Assembly: GCA_019915135.1 (NCBI GenBank)
Contig: JAHLMK010000024.1
Coordinates: forward strand, 310,001 to 374,000
Origin: Strobilurus pachycystidiatus
Lineage: Eukaryota > Basidiomycota > Agaricomycetes > Agaricales > Physalacriaceae
Direction of reading: 5' to 3'
DNA length: 64,000 bases
Below, piece after piece: positions 41,600 to 54,003 of this stretch (the first letter of the stretch is position 1; each line of letters opens with the position of its first letter). A program made the translations under genes and the position numbers. The notes beneath the pieces were generated by a model. It had not been told where the DNA came from. It searched no databases and worked only from the letters and a program-made list of their open reading frames with translations.

Positions 41600-43777
41600 A
41601 GAGTTGACGAGGAAAGGAACAAGGAAGTCAAAAGCTATGATATTTATTGAACTGAATTTATTGTGTATTTCCCTCACTATGTTACCCTTACTTATTGCTC
41701 TATAGACACTCGCTCTGCGATACGGTGGGTCTCATCTCCACACAAGTAGGTTGGGGTCCTCGGTATCTGCAAGTACGACGACGACGATACCTAATTTATT
41801 CGTGGCTGATACATACTTACGACTATCGACTCGCGAATGTTTCATACTCCCCAGTATATTGGCTTCCATTGCATTGCTATACTTGCAAAGATTTGGGTGC
41901 ATCTGAGACTGGAGTTACTTCAAACGTCAACTGGAGGACAAAACATGCCCGCAGGCTCCATCTGACTCACATTGCATGCCGCAGTGCATCTACCCTTCCT
42001 GGGAAGAGTGCATGCAGATTCACAGTCCCCAGGCACTCCGAGCGTATGTAACTCAAGGAAAGTCACAGCCTCGAGGAATTGATCTGATCTGAAATGTTCA
42101 GGTTCGTATAAGGGGAAACTCGTATGATTGACTTTGATTTTCGGATTGACATATCCGGCCACGTCTGACATCCATGTACACGGAGCAAGGACCCTAGGCA
42201 GGCCGCAGCTTAGCCTTTAGGAAGAAGCCCGTGAATTCGACCGTTCCATTTGACTAAGGGTCCTCCTAGGGAAGGACTCCTTCGAGTCAGAGTTGGGGCA
42301 GGAGTCAAACTCTGACGACAAGGTTCGGCTGCCGTAGACTCACGTAAAAGTTGATAGCTGGATATTGAATAGGCTGTAGCCTGCCATAGCGACGGCATCG
42401 GACAGCGAAGACCGTCAAGACCGTAAAGTAATACGTAGGTCTCGGAAGGGAGTTGCGCAGGAAATTATGTGGTAAGGCTTCATACTCGTACATACAATTT
42501 GTATGACAGGTTGGCCAGGGAGACACACCCGTTTGAAACACGAAAGTCTAGACTATACGCATACGATAGTCGACATCGCCTCCATACATACCCAGCGAAA
42601 CTCTCAAAGGTCAATCTGTCGAGCCTTGCAGTTCAGCAGAAAGCTGTGTACGCCACATTGCAGTGTTGTTGGGACATACTCTGCACTGCGTCCTGTTTTT
42701 GCGAGTTCATACATGCATGATACTACGACTCCATCACGGAGTTGACAATGACAGGCGACGTGTCGCCGTCCTGCAAACCTGATCGGTTTGTAGGACGTGG
42801 GGAATGGCATAACCTGCCTAGATATTGTAGTGTGGGGATGAATCACAACGAACCTTGTTTTGCTCACCTAGTAGACGCGTCTCTCCTTTTATCGTGAAAC
42901 ATACAGTCCTAACTTACTGTCCATGTAAGCAGTGTAAACTGTCTTGAATACTCTGGACGCGCGTTGTTTGAAGTCGGCAAGGTAAGGCCGGCATCTAAAG
43001 CAAACAAATGACGAAGATCGGCGGTACGTAGATCAGATTGAAGGCTGATGAGTTCCTGCGCAGGAGACGCTGATTAGTATCGAGGGTAGATCGAGGGTAT
43101 GTGCGAGTTAAAACGCCACCTGGAACAGGACCGAGGCATATTTTCAAACCAAAGGAGATGTGTATCAACACCGGGAACCGGTTTAGGTATGACCGACGTC
43201 CTGTGGGCGTCGGTAGGTCCAAACTGTCAGTGCCTTAAACCATTAGTTGGGCACCGTGTTCGATGATCCTATCAGCCTTTGCTAGAAGAGAGCTGATTTA
43301 GATAATATTTGGTATCCGTTCCTAAAGTTGGTGGGTATCACGACAATGGAGGGTCAAAACTCAAAAGGTTCCGCTCCTTACAATTCGAGCAAGATGAAGT
43401 ACTGATCAGCGGTTCGCCATGATCACAAGCTGCGTTACGAGGAGTGAATGATAAAATCCCCTGAAATCCCACGACGATCGTTGTCACCGAGGTTGCGGAG
43501 TTCGTCGGAGTCGCTGGGGAAAATGAACACTGTGAGATCATGGATGGCGGATCTTGCACGGGGTACAGGGCAAAGGGAGGCTCCAGCGAGTGAGTATGGA
43601 TAGCCTTTATCCACAAAACCGGCAACGCAGTCGGTGCATGTCAACTTTGCGTCAAGTACCTTGCGTAGTATGGGATTCTTCGATCCTACATCGATGGGAT
43701 GCTACCAGGCCATTCTAATTTGACAGTAGACGTGCGATCGGAGGGGAACGCGTAGTAAGATTGGTATAGAGTAGGCA
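41600..43777. other. Intergenic region with small hairpins, no gene supported
   Basis: 2.2 kb. Short frames occur (for example 43338-43625 and 43435-43644 minus) but none shows a domain or convincing introns. Two hairpins sit side by side at 42754-42767 (GGCGAC/GTCGCC) and 42768-42796 (GTCCTGCAAACC with one G-T wobble). Another is at 42286-42316 (GTCAGAGTT/AACTCTGAC). A noncoding RNA is possible but unproven. Confidence 0.45.
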
Positions 43778-46237
43778 TTACTGATCCTCAAGAGACGACG
43801 CAAACCCGTGCAATTGTTGCTCTAGGGCAAGTATACTGCGCATGAGAGACATGTGCTTGGCCTGTAGGTCGTCCAAGTTTGTCTCTCCTCTGAGCTGCTG
43901 CATAGAGCTGGGGATATAGGCACCAGACAAATCCACACTTGTTCGGCGAGAGGACTCTCCACCCACTTTCATGGACGCATCTGTGCCCGTGCGCTGCGAG
44001 AGATCCCCAATAATTATTCTGGAAAACGTGCCTGTCACTGTGGGAGTCCCGCTTCTCCTTGACATGGCAGAACCCGGGCGAGGACTCGGACTTGGACTCG
44101 GTGGCGCATCCATGTCCATATCAGTGTCTTCCTCCGTATCGGTACCACTGACAGGAGTATCATCTGGTGTCTGATGAAACCGCAGTTCCTTCTTGAAGGA
44201 GTTTGTCCGATTGAAAGACAGCGATGATAGGATACGAGGTTTTCGCCCACTGTCCATGACCCGTTTGCGAGCGCTCATGCCAACGCAATTGACGAGCTGC
44301 TTCATGGCCTCGCGATCGGAGACTGGCCTTCGTATTGTTGCGCGCCGAACAGTACTATTCCGTGATAGAGTCTGGAAAGGTGTCTGGTTGACAGGACGCA
44401 TGGGCGTGGTGAAGTGCAGGGTATTCATCACCGGTGTAGACAAGAGGAACGGAGCAGGAGTGATCAGTAGACCCGTAGGAGAGAGACGATTGGGTGCAGG
44501 TGTATCTTGAACGGGTGGGACGACCGGAGGTGCCACATCCGGGAAGGCGTCTATAGCTGGTCCCCAGGAGAACCCTATGAATGCAGCGGAGGTATCGTCG
44601 ACGGATGGCCGAGGTGTAGCAGCATCACGAAGGATAGAGATGGCTGGAGATGACCCAATAGACGACTGAAAAAGCTCGGAGAATGCGAATGGCTTCGAGT
44701 CATTCTGCTCAACCGAATTCTCCTGTACATTTGGATCGGCATAAGTGAAATGAGGGACATGCAAGCCGAGAGGTGCAAGCACTAGCGGAGAATAAGTTAC
44801 TGGAATATCAAGAGGAAAAGATCGATCGTACTAGACCACAAATTTACCCAGTCTACACCGAGGAAAAATTGGTGAGAGGTGATTTCTTCGAAGCTGTGCC
44901 TCCCCAGGCGGAATTCAGCATCTCTCAGTAGCCTGCATGATTACAATCAGTTTCCGAAGGAGAGACCAAGCCAAATTTTTCACCGGCCAATCAAGTGCTG
45001 TAATTCACCCGAAACTGTGAATTTGGACTTAAACCGAATGTACCTCTGAATAGATGAGCAAGTATACATAGACGCGGCAGGTGTATGGTAACCCACGTTA
45101 GGATCAATAATCTTGGCATATGTCTTTCGAATGTCCTCCGCAAAGAACGGGGCCACACCATATGTCATCTCGTACAGCATGGCACCAACGCTCCACCAGT
45201 CCGTCTCTCGTCCATAAGCTTCATCTTCGTCAAGCTCGCGCGAAAGACGGACGTCGTCATTCAGTTCGAGAGTCACAAGGGCCTGTTCGTGGGCTTTCAG
45301 GATCTCGGGGGATATGTAGTCGCAGGTACCACAAGGAACGAGACAATACTTCTTGGGTAAGCGTTGACTACCATCTGGTAAACATGGTTGGAGAGGAGCG
45401 GCAGAGCCGAAATCAATCAAAAGGAGATGTCCATCAGGCTTGAGAACAAAGTTGTGTGGTTTGACATCCCTACAATGCATTGGCATGAGACAGCGGCGAT
45501 TAGAGACAGACCGTACCTATGCACGTATCCTTGCGTATGGCACCAGTTCACAGCGCTCACGATCTGAGGCGCCCACCATCGCACGTCATTTTCGGATACG
45601 CGCCCGTCCAAAGGGCTAGACTCCAAGACGTCCCAAAGTGTTCCTCCTTCGGCATATTCCATCACAAGTTTTAGATGTGTAGGAGTCTGGTACGCGCAGA
45701 GAAGATGCGGAGACCAGTGCGACCGAGTGATAGTTGCTTGGATAAGCATATCCCTCTCGCATTGAGGCGAGCATTGCTAGGCACTTGTTCAGACGATTTT
45801 GTATTGATCGTGCGCCAATTAGTGCACGCACCTCACGCGTTCGTAAGGCGAATTTCTTCTCAATGGTCTTACGAACGTATACGCGGCCATCCAAGCGACA
45901 ATTAACAACATCGATCTGGACGCTGGTCGGCGAAGTTTGTGCCACAACGAAACATCAACTCACTGCTCCAAACTGACCGTACTCCAACGTGCCTACGGGT
46001 CGAAAGTCATGGTCATTGAATCGGATCTCGTCGATTTCATTTGTCCTCGCTGTTGAACGCGTCAGAGATCCGTAATTCGCAGCGTAGTGTGCAAAGTAGC
46101 GAGCACATACCGGTCTTGCCAATGACGCTGTGACCGTGCAAGAGACGGTCAAGTGCCAAACCGTCTTCGTCTTCGTCTCCTCTGCTTTTCAATAGCTCCT
46201 GTAGCCTTGTTTTGCGAGTGTTCCAAGGGAGAGACAT
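43778..46237 (-). CDS. AGC-type Ser/Thr protein kinase, DMPK/ROCK-like
   Basis: The start MSLPWNTRKTRLQELLKSRG is followed by the catalytic domain with glycine loop GTLEYGQFGAV, VYVRKTIEKKFALRTRE (VRK lysine region) and HLKLVMEYAEGGTLWDVL. The catalytic loop is YVHRDVKPHNFVL and the Mg loop LLLIDFGSAAPLQP. The activation segment is GTCDYISPEIL. ETDWWSVGAMLYEMTYGVAP and FFAEDIRKTYAKI are the pattern of DMPK/ROCK/citron-related kinases. A long Ser/Thr/Pro-rich C-terminal part (about 330 residues, 43778-44782) contains TP sites and a terminal coiled-coil-like QLHGFASSLEDQ. Long acidic sequence (LELNDDVRLSRELDEDEAYG) is inserted in the activation region. All catalytic residues are present. Likely role in polarity or cytokinesis is inferred from family only. 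About 700 residues, several short introns. Confidence 0.82.
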
Positions 46238-46456
46238 GCATTAGATCGTCCAGTAGTGGTAGCAGGGAAACATACAATGTATCCAGGTCAGCTCGACGTT
46301 GTAATTTTGAACCGCCAGATAAGGTATCTAATTACCACGGTGATCACGTTGTCATGCAATAAATCAACGACTCGGACTCCTCGGACCCACTGTCACCAAC
46401 AACTAACTTGCGTAGAGATTCCTCTAGATTACGGGGCGCTAAATACAGAAGGACGT

Positions 46457-49400
46457 TTACTGCAGCTCTCTCTCTATTTGCTGCAGAACGGTAGGATCTG
46501 CCTTGGAGAGATATTGCGCTCGGAACACATCGGATCCATGCATAGCCTCTGCTTCTCTCAGACGTTCGCGTACGTACGTGCTCAGTCTGAGGGTCCTGAC
46601 GGGGTCATTTTCATATAGCTGGCGTTGAATCAGATCGTCTGTTATCCGGGTGGGAGGGCCAAAGAGCTCACCGTCTTCCTTCGGTCATATTCCGGAGTGT
46701 TTTGCGTCTCCTTGAAGATTTCGTAAGGAGGATCCTCTGTTTCCCAATGCCGCCTCAGTGGGGAGTCGTCCAAGCTTTGAATTGTGGGTGAGAGATAGGA
46801 AACGCTACATGTAAAGGCGCTCACTCATCATGTGCCGTGTCTGCCTCCTTGATCTCTCCAAAGACATCCATCCAGACATTGAAGATCTCAGTCGGTAGCC
46901 GTTCGAGAACTTCAACCTTCCCGGTGGACACAAGGGCTGCGAGGCCCATAGCGCACAGTTTCCGATGTTTGGGTTCAGACATGGAATCGAACTAAACAGT
47001 TTCAGCGAGAGTATAAGCATCTGTCACCTGGACATACTTTTGTCCACCACGCATCCATAAGCAGCTCGTAGAGTTTGGACTCGGCCATTTGGAGAGATGG
47101 CGCGCTATGTGTCATAAGTTGTCCAAACATGCCGCGATCTGACATTACAATACGCGAAAACACGTAGATGTGTTCAGTCAGCACGAAAGTCGCGAGCTAG
47201 AGGCCGTCATCAACTTGGGACTGGACGGGACGAGGGACGAAAATACTGCTTACTTCGCTGTCCAATATCGTTTTCATGAGGTATGCGAATAGACCTGATG
47301 TGTGCAGTGCCTCGCCCCACAAGTTGGATGGATTGGTGGCGACAATTGTGTTCAGACAAATAAGCATGTCCTTGCGATTGGCTGTCACGCTGACCTCCTT
47401 GAAAGTCTGGAGGAAAGCCTGGAACAGCGACGCGCCGCAGACCTGAAGGATTTGAGGCCCGGCAAGTAGGACATACGAATCGACGACGTCGATGACTTCG
47501 CCGAGGAGATCCAGGTTTTGACTTAGCAGACGAAGAGCATCCGGGAAGAGATCTAAGAACGGCTGAACAGAAGGAGTGTCTGGCAGATTGCGGAGAGCTG
47601 TTTTCCACAATGCCAAGGCGTCTTCATCGAGGTGAACCTGTAGGAAAGTCTGGTCACGTCATACACCAAAGTAGGAGCCCGAGACCTACAGTTTGCTGAA
47701 GACCTTCTCGAACCAAAGGCACGACAATATATGTCAGCTTAGAAGATGCCCCCTTGGTAGCCTGTGTCCCAAGGTAAGCGCGCTCGCTTCAGTGTGACAC
47801 CGTCACCTACATTGACAAGGTTCGTGACAGTTACAAGAAGGGAAGCCTTCAACAGCCAGTCCTCTCCAGCGTCGGTCCCTGTCTACAGTCAGAACTTTAT
47901 GAGATGCGAGAAAAAGGGTCTCACATAGTTCCGGTAGCGGTTGTGTTATAGTGTCGGCAAGGGGAATTATCTATAATGCTTGAGAAGCGGATAGATGAGA
48001 AAAAGAGGAAACCACATACCCGCTCTCCAGCCTGTTCTATGAGCGTGTTTAAGGTCGAGTCGACTCTTCTCTTGTTTTCGAGGGTGTCGCTCTCGCCGAT
48101 CAGCTTGACCAGCTCTATGACGGCGACTGAAAGGTACTGTTGGAAGGCGTTTATATCAAAGTCCACTGTCTGCATAGAGTCTATCAGCGTATCGTAAAAG
48201 ACGAGAGGAAGGATACTAACGTCTACACATTCCCTAAGAGCCACTGCTGCGGTAAGACGCACGACCGTATCAGTTCCGGGACCGCGATCGCTCAACAGGT
48301 GCATGATAATCTGCCACGCAACAGGCATATTTGGGTTGAGAGAAGTTTGTGCCCACTTCCCAATTAACCAAGCAATTCGTCGCTTTATGACAGGGTAGCT
48401 AGATACGATTTCAGTAGATGGTCTTCTCGACACATCGACACATACTTGGAATCTTGACTTTGGGCCTCAGTAACCAATGTTCCTGCCGCCCACTGCTCGA
48501 ACGGTATAACATCATGGAGACGCGTAGAGCATCGACCCAAGGCACAGTAAAGAGCCTCCTTTTGAATCAAAGCTGGGAAGTCGGGCGCACTCTGTCCTGG
48601 TTCATCGGTAAGTAACGACGATCTATAATCGCGAGTGATGCCGTGGACAAACCAGCAATCTCATTGAACATTGTTTGGAGAAGAGGGATGACATAGCCTG
48701 GAAATTGATTCGAAAAATGGATCAGAACTCTCTCGCTGCACGCCTAAGCCTGAGTGAGCGTATTTTCATCCGAGGAAGGTAGTGACATACTCGTAGTTCA
48801 TACTCCCACTGATCATTCTCTTTGTCCTCTGTGTTGATCCATTCCTCAGGATCTGTCATCCACGCCTGAAGGTCCTGCACATTCAGCGGCAGTAGCCTTG
48901 TTACCAGAATCTTCACGGCACTTTCCACGAAGGCTGGCGAAAGGGCTAGGGATAGATCAGGAACACGACACCAGAGAGTAGGAGAACAGCTTGCCATTCT
49001 TGTTGGGCATGCCATCCTTCTTGACTGGAACCCATTGGGCAAGATTTTCGTTGAAGAGGACCATGCCTTGAACCAATATCCGGACGGGGTACAATACGAA
49101 TGGCGAATCTGGAAATCTTTCAGTACCAGTGCCTCACCTCATAGAACATGTTGGACCTTGTATATTCTCGGAAGGACCAGTGACGGCCCGCGCGACATGG
49201 TCCCAGTAAAACATGATGAGGTCTCCACAGCCAGGAAGCTCGACAAATCGGACATGAGATAACTGAGACAACCTTCGGAAGTATTTGCCGATGTGGCGAA
49301 TATGTTTCGTCAGAATCTCAACGAATGCGCGGGATTGCGGGGTTTCTTCCGTCCTAGCAGTTAGAAGAGTGTGGCGCAATTCGATGAGTGCCTTCACTTG

Positions 49401-50495
49401 ACTGGCAGAGTTTTGGAATAGTTGGAGGAACTGTGCGTATGGTCAATGCAGTAAGCTGAGGACGTGCTGCAATATACGTACCCAGTTCTCCTTCTCCTTC
49501 AGTACCTCCATTCCCGTCCGCTCGCCTCGTTGCCATAGCCAGACTCCAATTCGAGTAAGACACTTGTAGACTTGATGTGCGAGGAGAATATCGAAGTAGA
49601 CACGTTGTGAGTCCATGGCAGCGAGGTCCAGAGTTGAAAAGGTTGCGGAGATAGTGGCGTAATAGCCATAAAGGACGACATGCAGTTGATCGACCAGCTG
49701 TTAGAGGTCATGTCGGAGAAGGGGCATGAGCAGTCGTTTGTCATACCTGAGACATCGTCTTAGTGCCAGTCAACATCTTGTAGGCTGCGAATTCGCGCAA
49801 AACACCGTTGAGCAGTTGTAAACTACGCCGCAGAAAAAGGGTAGCGCGAGGGTCGTCAGTTGGAGGATTGTATCGCAGTTGAAGGTTAGCCTCTATCGTG
49901 GACATGAGAGTGGTGACCAGGTTGGGCCTGGAAGATGCCCAGTGAGAATGCATTCAGACAACTTGCAAGAAGGCTACTTACCACCCAAGAGGAAAATCCT
50001 GGCGTGCCAGTTTGGATACGATGACTTGATTGCAGTCCGCTATCTGGTGACACAGTGCGTCAAAAGATTTTGTGACCATCGAGAAAGGAACTGACGGTCT
50101 GATCCTCCTCGTCTAAAAAGGTGAGGCATCGCGCGCGTATATGATTCCTGTGCTCGTCATTTTGAAGTCTACAACGTGTCAATGATTGTAAGAAATTAGT
50201 AGGAAGCGAGTAATGGGACGTACTTTCGTGACTTCCACGACTTCAATGCTTCGTTTTTGAATTGAATGATGGCCTGTTGACGGATCGGTAAAGGTACAGA
50301 ACGTTCTGCTGCGATAGTATGCAAAGCGTCAAAGGCGCCAAATAGACCCAGCATGGCCTTCAGTCGTTGATCGGACTGGTGTAGAATCTGTGGGTCCTGG
50401 GATGTCGCCCCGAGTAGAGCCTCGTATAGCTCTTGTGGCGAAACAGACTGAACGGTGACACCCATTGCCATGGGTCGCGAGATGCCAACGTCCAT
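46457..50495 (-). CDS. KAP120: Importin-11 / Kap120-type nuclear import receptor
   Basis: Karyopherin-beta that carries cargo through nuclear pores. The N-terminal importin-beta region reads VSPQELYEALLGATSQDPQI then PIRQQAIIQFKNEALKSWKS. Later HEAT-like exons include CNQVIVSKLARQDFPLGWPN, CGDLIMFYWDHVARAVTGPS, LQAWMTDPEEWINTEDKEND, WEYELRVC, IKRRIAWLIGKWAQTSLNPN, TVVRLTAAVALRECVDV and DSYVLLAGPQIL. Order and spacing match human IPO11 and yeast Kap120, in particular the W-x2-DPE-x-W and R-x-WLIG-x-W motifs. The end is REAEAMHGSDVFRAQYLSKA...IERELQ with TAA at 46457-46459. It is broken by roughly 15-20 introns of about 50 nt; about 1000 residues, the family's usual size. It is divergent from the SLX4-like gene over 286 bp. 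Yeast Kap120 imports ribosome-assembly cargo; this cargo here is inference. Confidence 0.88.
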
Positions 50496-50781
50496 GGCGG
50501 TCTGCTATTAAAGTGGCCTTGTTGAATAGCTGTCTCCGCGACGTGGATTCAGGAATAGACGAAACCGTTAGAATTCGACAAATGACAAAACGGCGAGGCA
50601 AATGAAAGGGGAGGTCGTAGATACACACGCCCAAGCAACGCGTCTTTTAACGACCCTGCAGCCGGCTGGCGGCATCGTTCCACGCAGACAGCTTTGCTTT
50701 GCGCGGCATCGCATGTTGGCTTTCGCCACATTAGCACGTCGTTCGCAATACCCGCAACTGCTCCATTACTGCTCCACTGCC
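50496..50781. promoter_or_regulatory. Shared upstream region of KAP120 and the SLX4-like gene
   Basis: 286 bp between divergent start codons at 50495 (minus) and 50782 (plus). No TATA box was seen. Confidence 0.4.
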
Positions 50782-52715
50782 ATGCCTCAATATCTCTCCG
50801 ACAGCGTCGTGGAAGACTCGGAGCCTGAACGGGAGGCCCGACGCCAGCAGCGCCGACTCGAGCGCAAACGGCGAGCAAAGACGCCAATAGTCGCGACATC
50901 GAAGGCCCTTGTCATTGATCTTTCCGACAGCGATGATCCTATACCAGTGGCTGCAAGGCCTGTCGCTCCAGGATCCGCGTCGTCCTCGAGCATCATCGAA
51001 ATATCTGGTTTGTTACTCTTTACTATGCACCACGAGCGGCATTTGCTGAACTTGTACAGACGACAGCATGTCTATTGCCCCGCGCAATGCCCTGCCCTTG
51101 TCCTCCTCCCCTCTCGCGCTTCAGTCCGACGAGTCAGAAATAGAAGTGCTCACGGCGCCCTTACCACCAGCTGTCCCCACCTACAACGCCCGCGTCGACG
51201 ACTCTGCTATATTCGATGATTCCATGAGTCGTCCAAGCTGCATCATTCCCTTTCTCTCCCCAGCTCGTATTGCGAATTCTCAAACGCGTAACGTGGACTC
51301 TCCAGCCATTGAAGAACTCTCTGGCAGCGAACTTGAAGATGGTGGAGATGGCAAACTCAGCAACGGTCTCAACCTTGCCCAGTTCGCCTTCACGAACTCC
51401 AACCCAGTTAGAGCTCGCACAAATCCCCCATCCAATCCTCCAGCTCGCGCCAAAAAGCAGGCTGAACGCTTTGCTGGCCAGTACACCGATGCCCAGCTTC
51501 AGAAGGTGCTCAAATGTGTTTGTTGCAACCTGAAGTGGACTACCCGCAAGAGTGCCTCCCAGAAACTGGTGCACTTACGTTCATGCGCTAAGAAGCAGGC
51601 TTTCACCGACGAAACCGTTCGGGTCCGCATGACTCAATATCTTGCCACCGTTGTCGATGCCGTTCCTGTTATTCCTGCCGCGTCGGCAGATGTATCGGAG
51701 ACGTATTTCCAGGAAGTTGTCCGCGATGCAGCACCGAAGAAGCGTGCACGTCGAAAAGAAGTTGCTGGTACTGTGAAGGCTCCAGAAGATACTCGAGCGT
51801 CCATCCTTCGTAGAGCCGAAACACTTCTTGGGCAGCCATCATCATCTAGAAATGACGAACCGTTACCTGCGACGCAGGCATTCGTTCCATCTAGACTGGC
51901 CATGCACTCGGAGTCAGAATCCGACGGGGAAGACGCCGTTCCAGCTACGCAAGCTTTTCGCCCTTCAAGATTCGGACGACAACCTTCAAGATCGCTATCC
52001 CCGGACGAGGAACCCGAGTTACCAGCTACCCAAGCATTTGCTCCTTCAAGATTCAATCGTCCACAACCTGCCTCAGTGTGTTGACACTCACCCTTATTCT
52101 GGAATAAGGCTGATAACTCGTAGCCTTCCACTAGCTCAAACGTTCGCGTGCCGACATCTCCTTCGATTTTCACGAGCCCGGCGTGTGCGACGAAGACACC
52201 TTTTGCTGAGATAGAGGAGGATATTATCGCTGACAATGATGATGGTGTTTTTCTACATTTTGAGCCTGGAGACCCTGCCTTACCCGGACAGACCCAATCC
52301 GAGCTGCCAAAGAAGCAAGGGCGCAAGAAGAAGGGCAAAAGCAAAGATCCTACCCAAACAGTGGCGGCTCGATGGAAAGAGGACGAGTTTGACCAGGAGT
52401 GGGAGAAGCAACTGAAGGACAAGATTCAAGCCAACCAAGACCTATATCACCGGATCCTCCGTTATGAAGTGAGTAGACCTCTGTGTGCGTTTCTGTGTGA
52501 TCTCGATGTTGATTGCCTTGAAATAGCCTATTCACTTTGATATTTTTCTGGCCCTGGTTACGGTTGAGGACCGTCCAGTGTCAGGGATGCTTAAGTATCA
52601 ACTCAGAATGTTTCTCGACAAACAGGTAGAATCCCTTAGCCACCCGTGGTTCAACCTAGCTGACATCTGACAGGCTATCATATTCTTTGGTGGCGACCAA
52701 AGCTGGAGACGGTAA
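50782..52715 (+). CDS. SLX4-like structure-specific nuclease scaffold
   Basis: Starts MPQYLSDSVVEDSEPEREAR. A disordered, acidic N-terminal part follows. A zinc-finger-like CxxC-x15-HxxxC segment (CVCC...HLRSC, about 51512-51592) resembles the UBZ4 ubiquitin-binding fingers of vertebrate SLX4. Then come three PATQAF-x-PSR repeats (about 51865, 51940, 52020) and a C-terminal region. That region has KEDEFDQEWEKQLKDKIQAN, LYHRILRYEPIHFDIFLALV, SGMLKYQLRMFLDKQ and AIIFFGGDQSWRR, the layout of the Slx4 CCD domain that binds Slx1. Introns at about 51008-51061, 52079-52122, 52470-52527 and 52625-52672; stop TAA at 52713-52715. About 560 residues. SLX4 coordinates Slx1 in cutting branched DNA. Assignment is by domain order and motif memory, not alignment. 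An upstream in-frame start at 50602 is judged unlikely because it reads through the shared promoter. Confidence 0.68.
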
Positions 52716-53168
52716 AGATGTAGCATATTTTTGGCCGGTCAGCTTGAGGATAATCTCTAGTACTCATCTAGTTATACTTGAATATACACGCGGCTAGTCT
52801 TCAACATCGGCGTTCGACCTTTCACAATTCACGTTGGATCAATGAGATGGTGAATTCGTCGTGATCATGTACGAGATTCTACTAAGACAGCGGTATGTAC
52901 AGCGAACGAAAGCGGTATGCGGGGGGTATAGATGCGAAGGTAGTATACACGATGTGGTCCTATGCAATAATACACAGACAAACTCGAAGCTGATGTGGAA
53001 TAATAATCGAATGTGGGCGAATGCAATGCAATAAGTAAGGTCCGCTTGGATCAACAAGCGGAAGGAGGAAGTGCGAGTCAACGAGACCGAAGGGAGATGC
53101 GAAATCATCCGTAGATGACACTTTAACAACGTCAGAACGATGCACCCAGGGCGAAACTGAATATTCAC
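52716..53168. other. Convergent intergenic region
   Basis: 453 bp between two converging stop codons. It contains both 3' UTRs; no further feature was recognised. Confidence 0.5.
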
Positions 53169-54003
53169 TCACCCTCTAGCGGTCGTAGATTTGGGGTGGA
53201 ACTCCGTCTGGCCCTTTTCTACGCAATGGCAAAGTGCGCTGAGCCAGTCGTCGTTCGTATCCCATGTTATTCTCGAGGGCGAGTCCACCTCGACAGGCAT
53301 GACTTGGCTGACAGAGCCGCACTGAATCACAACGACGAGCGCGCCAATGCCACCAGCGTGTCGGCAGCGCTCTTCTCGCCGCTGGATATCAGCGATGACG
53401 ACAGGGTCGTTGATATATGTCCGAGGAATGATGTGGGTGGCAGCGATGTTGAATCTGAGGAAGTACTTTTAGTACAGGAATGACTACGCGAAAGCGCCTA
53501 TGCGTACCTCCGGTTGGCGTCATTGTGTGCACGAGGCGTAAGCTCTATCAGGAGAGCATTCTGGCGGATGTTGGAGGGCATACGCTTGAGCTGGAGGGCC
53601 TGGAATCCCGCCCAGCCAAGAAGTGTGTTGTACGCTGATGTGAATTTGCGGAGATTGCGGGCGATGTTTTCCTCCCCGTATGCCTGCTGCTGTTGCTTCG
53701 CTGCCGAAAGTTGACCGGATGTGTGCTGGCACACGGCCTTGTGTATGGGCCAGTGGATTTTCTGACAAGCCGGGGACTACGATGATCAGATTAGCCGTCG
53801 CGTCGTTCGGGATCAATAGATTGGCGTACACAATACTGCGTCACAAGCTATTGGCAACGGGGTTAGTCGGAGAAGATGTGCTCAAGATAAAAACGACGTA
53901 CGCAGCCTCCACATAGACGGAACTTGTCAGCGGCGGGATTTTCAATGGCGCCACATTGGTCGCAAAGACGGTGGCCACGAGGCTTCTGAGTGTAGTGCGG
54001 CAT
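53169..54003 (-). CDS. MYND-type zinc-finger protein
   Basis: Starts MPHYTQKPRGHRLCDQCGAI; the finger completes as CDQC...FRLCGGC|LVTQYC|SPACQKIHWPIHKAVCQ. This fits the MYND pattern C-x2-C, C-x2-C, YC-x3-C, H-x3-C when an 18-nt exon (LVTQYC) is included between two introns (about 53829-53899). After the finger a helical region follows (LRKFTSAYNTLLGWAGFQAL), then a final exon with FNIAATHIIPRTYINDPVVI and GIGALVVVIQCGSVSQVMPV. That exon ends FHPKSTTARG with TGA at 53169-53171. About 235 residues. Such proteins are very numerous in Agaricomycetes. MYND fingers mediate protein contacts; partner and function unknown. No SET domain is present, so it is not an SMYD methyltransferase. Confidence 0.72.

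Noticed and set aside
43338..43644. Overlapping minus-strand frames downstream of the kinase gene
   Set aside because: Cysteine-containing and superficially protein-like, but two frames compete and no family or intron structure was convincing.
50602..50781. Upstream extension of the SLX4-like protein
   Set aside because: Crosses the short divergent promoter and has unlike composition; the ATG at 50782 fits better.
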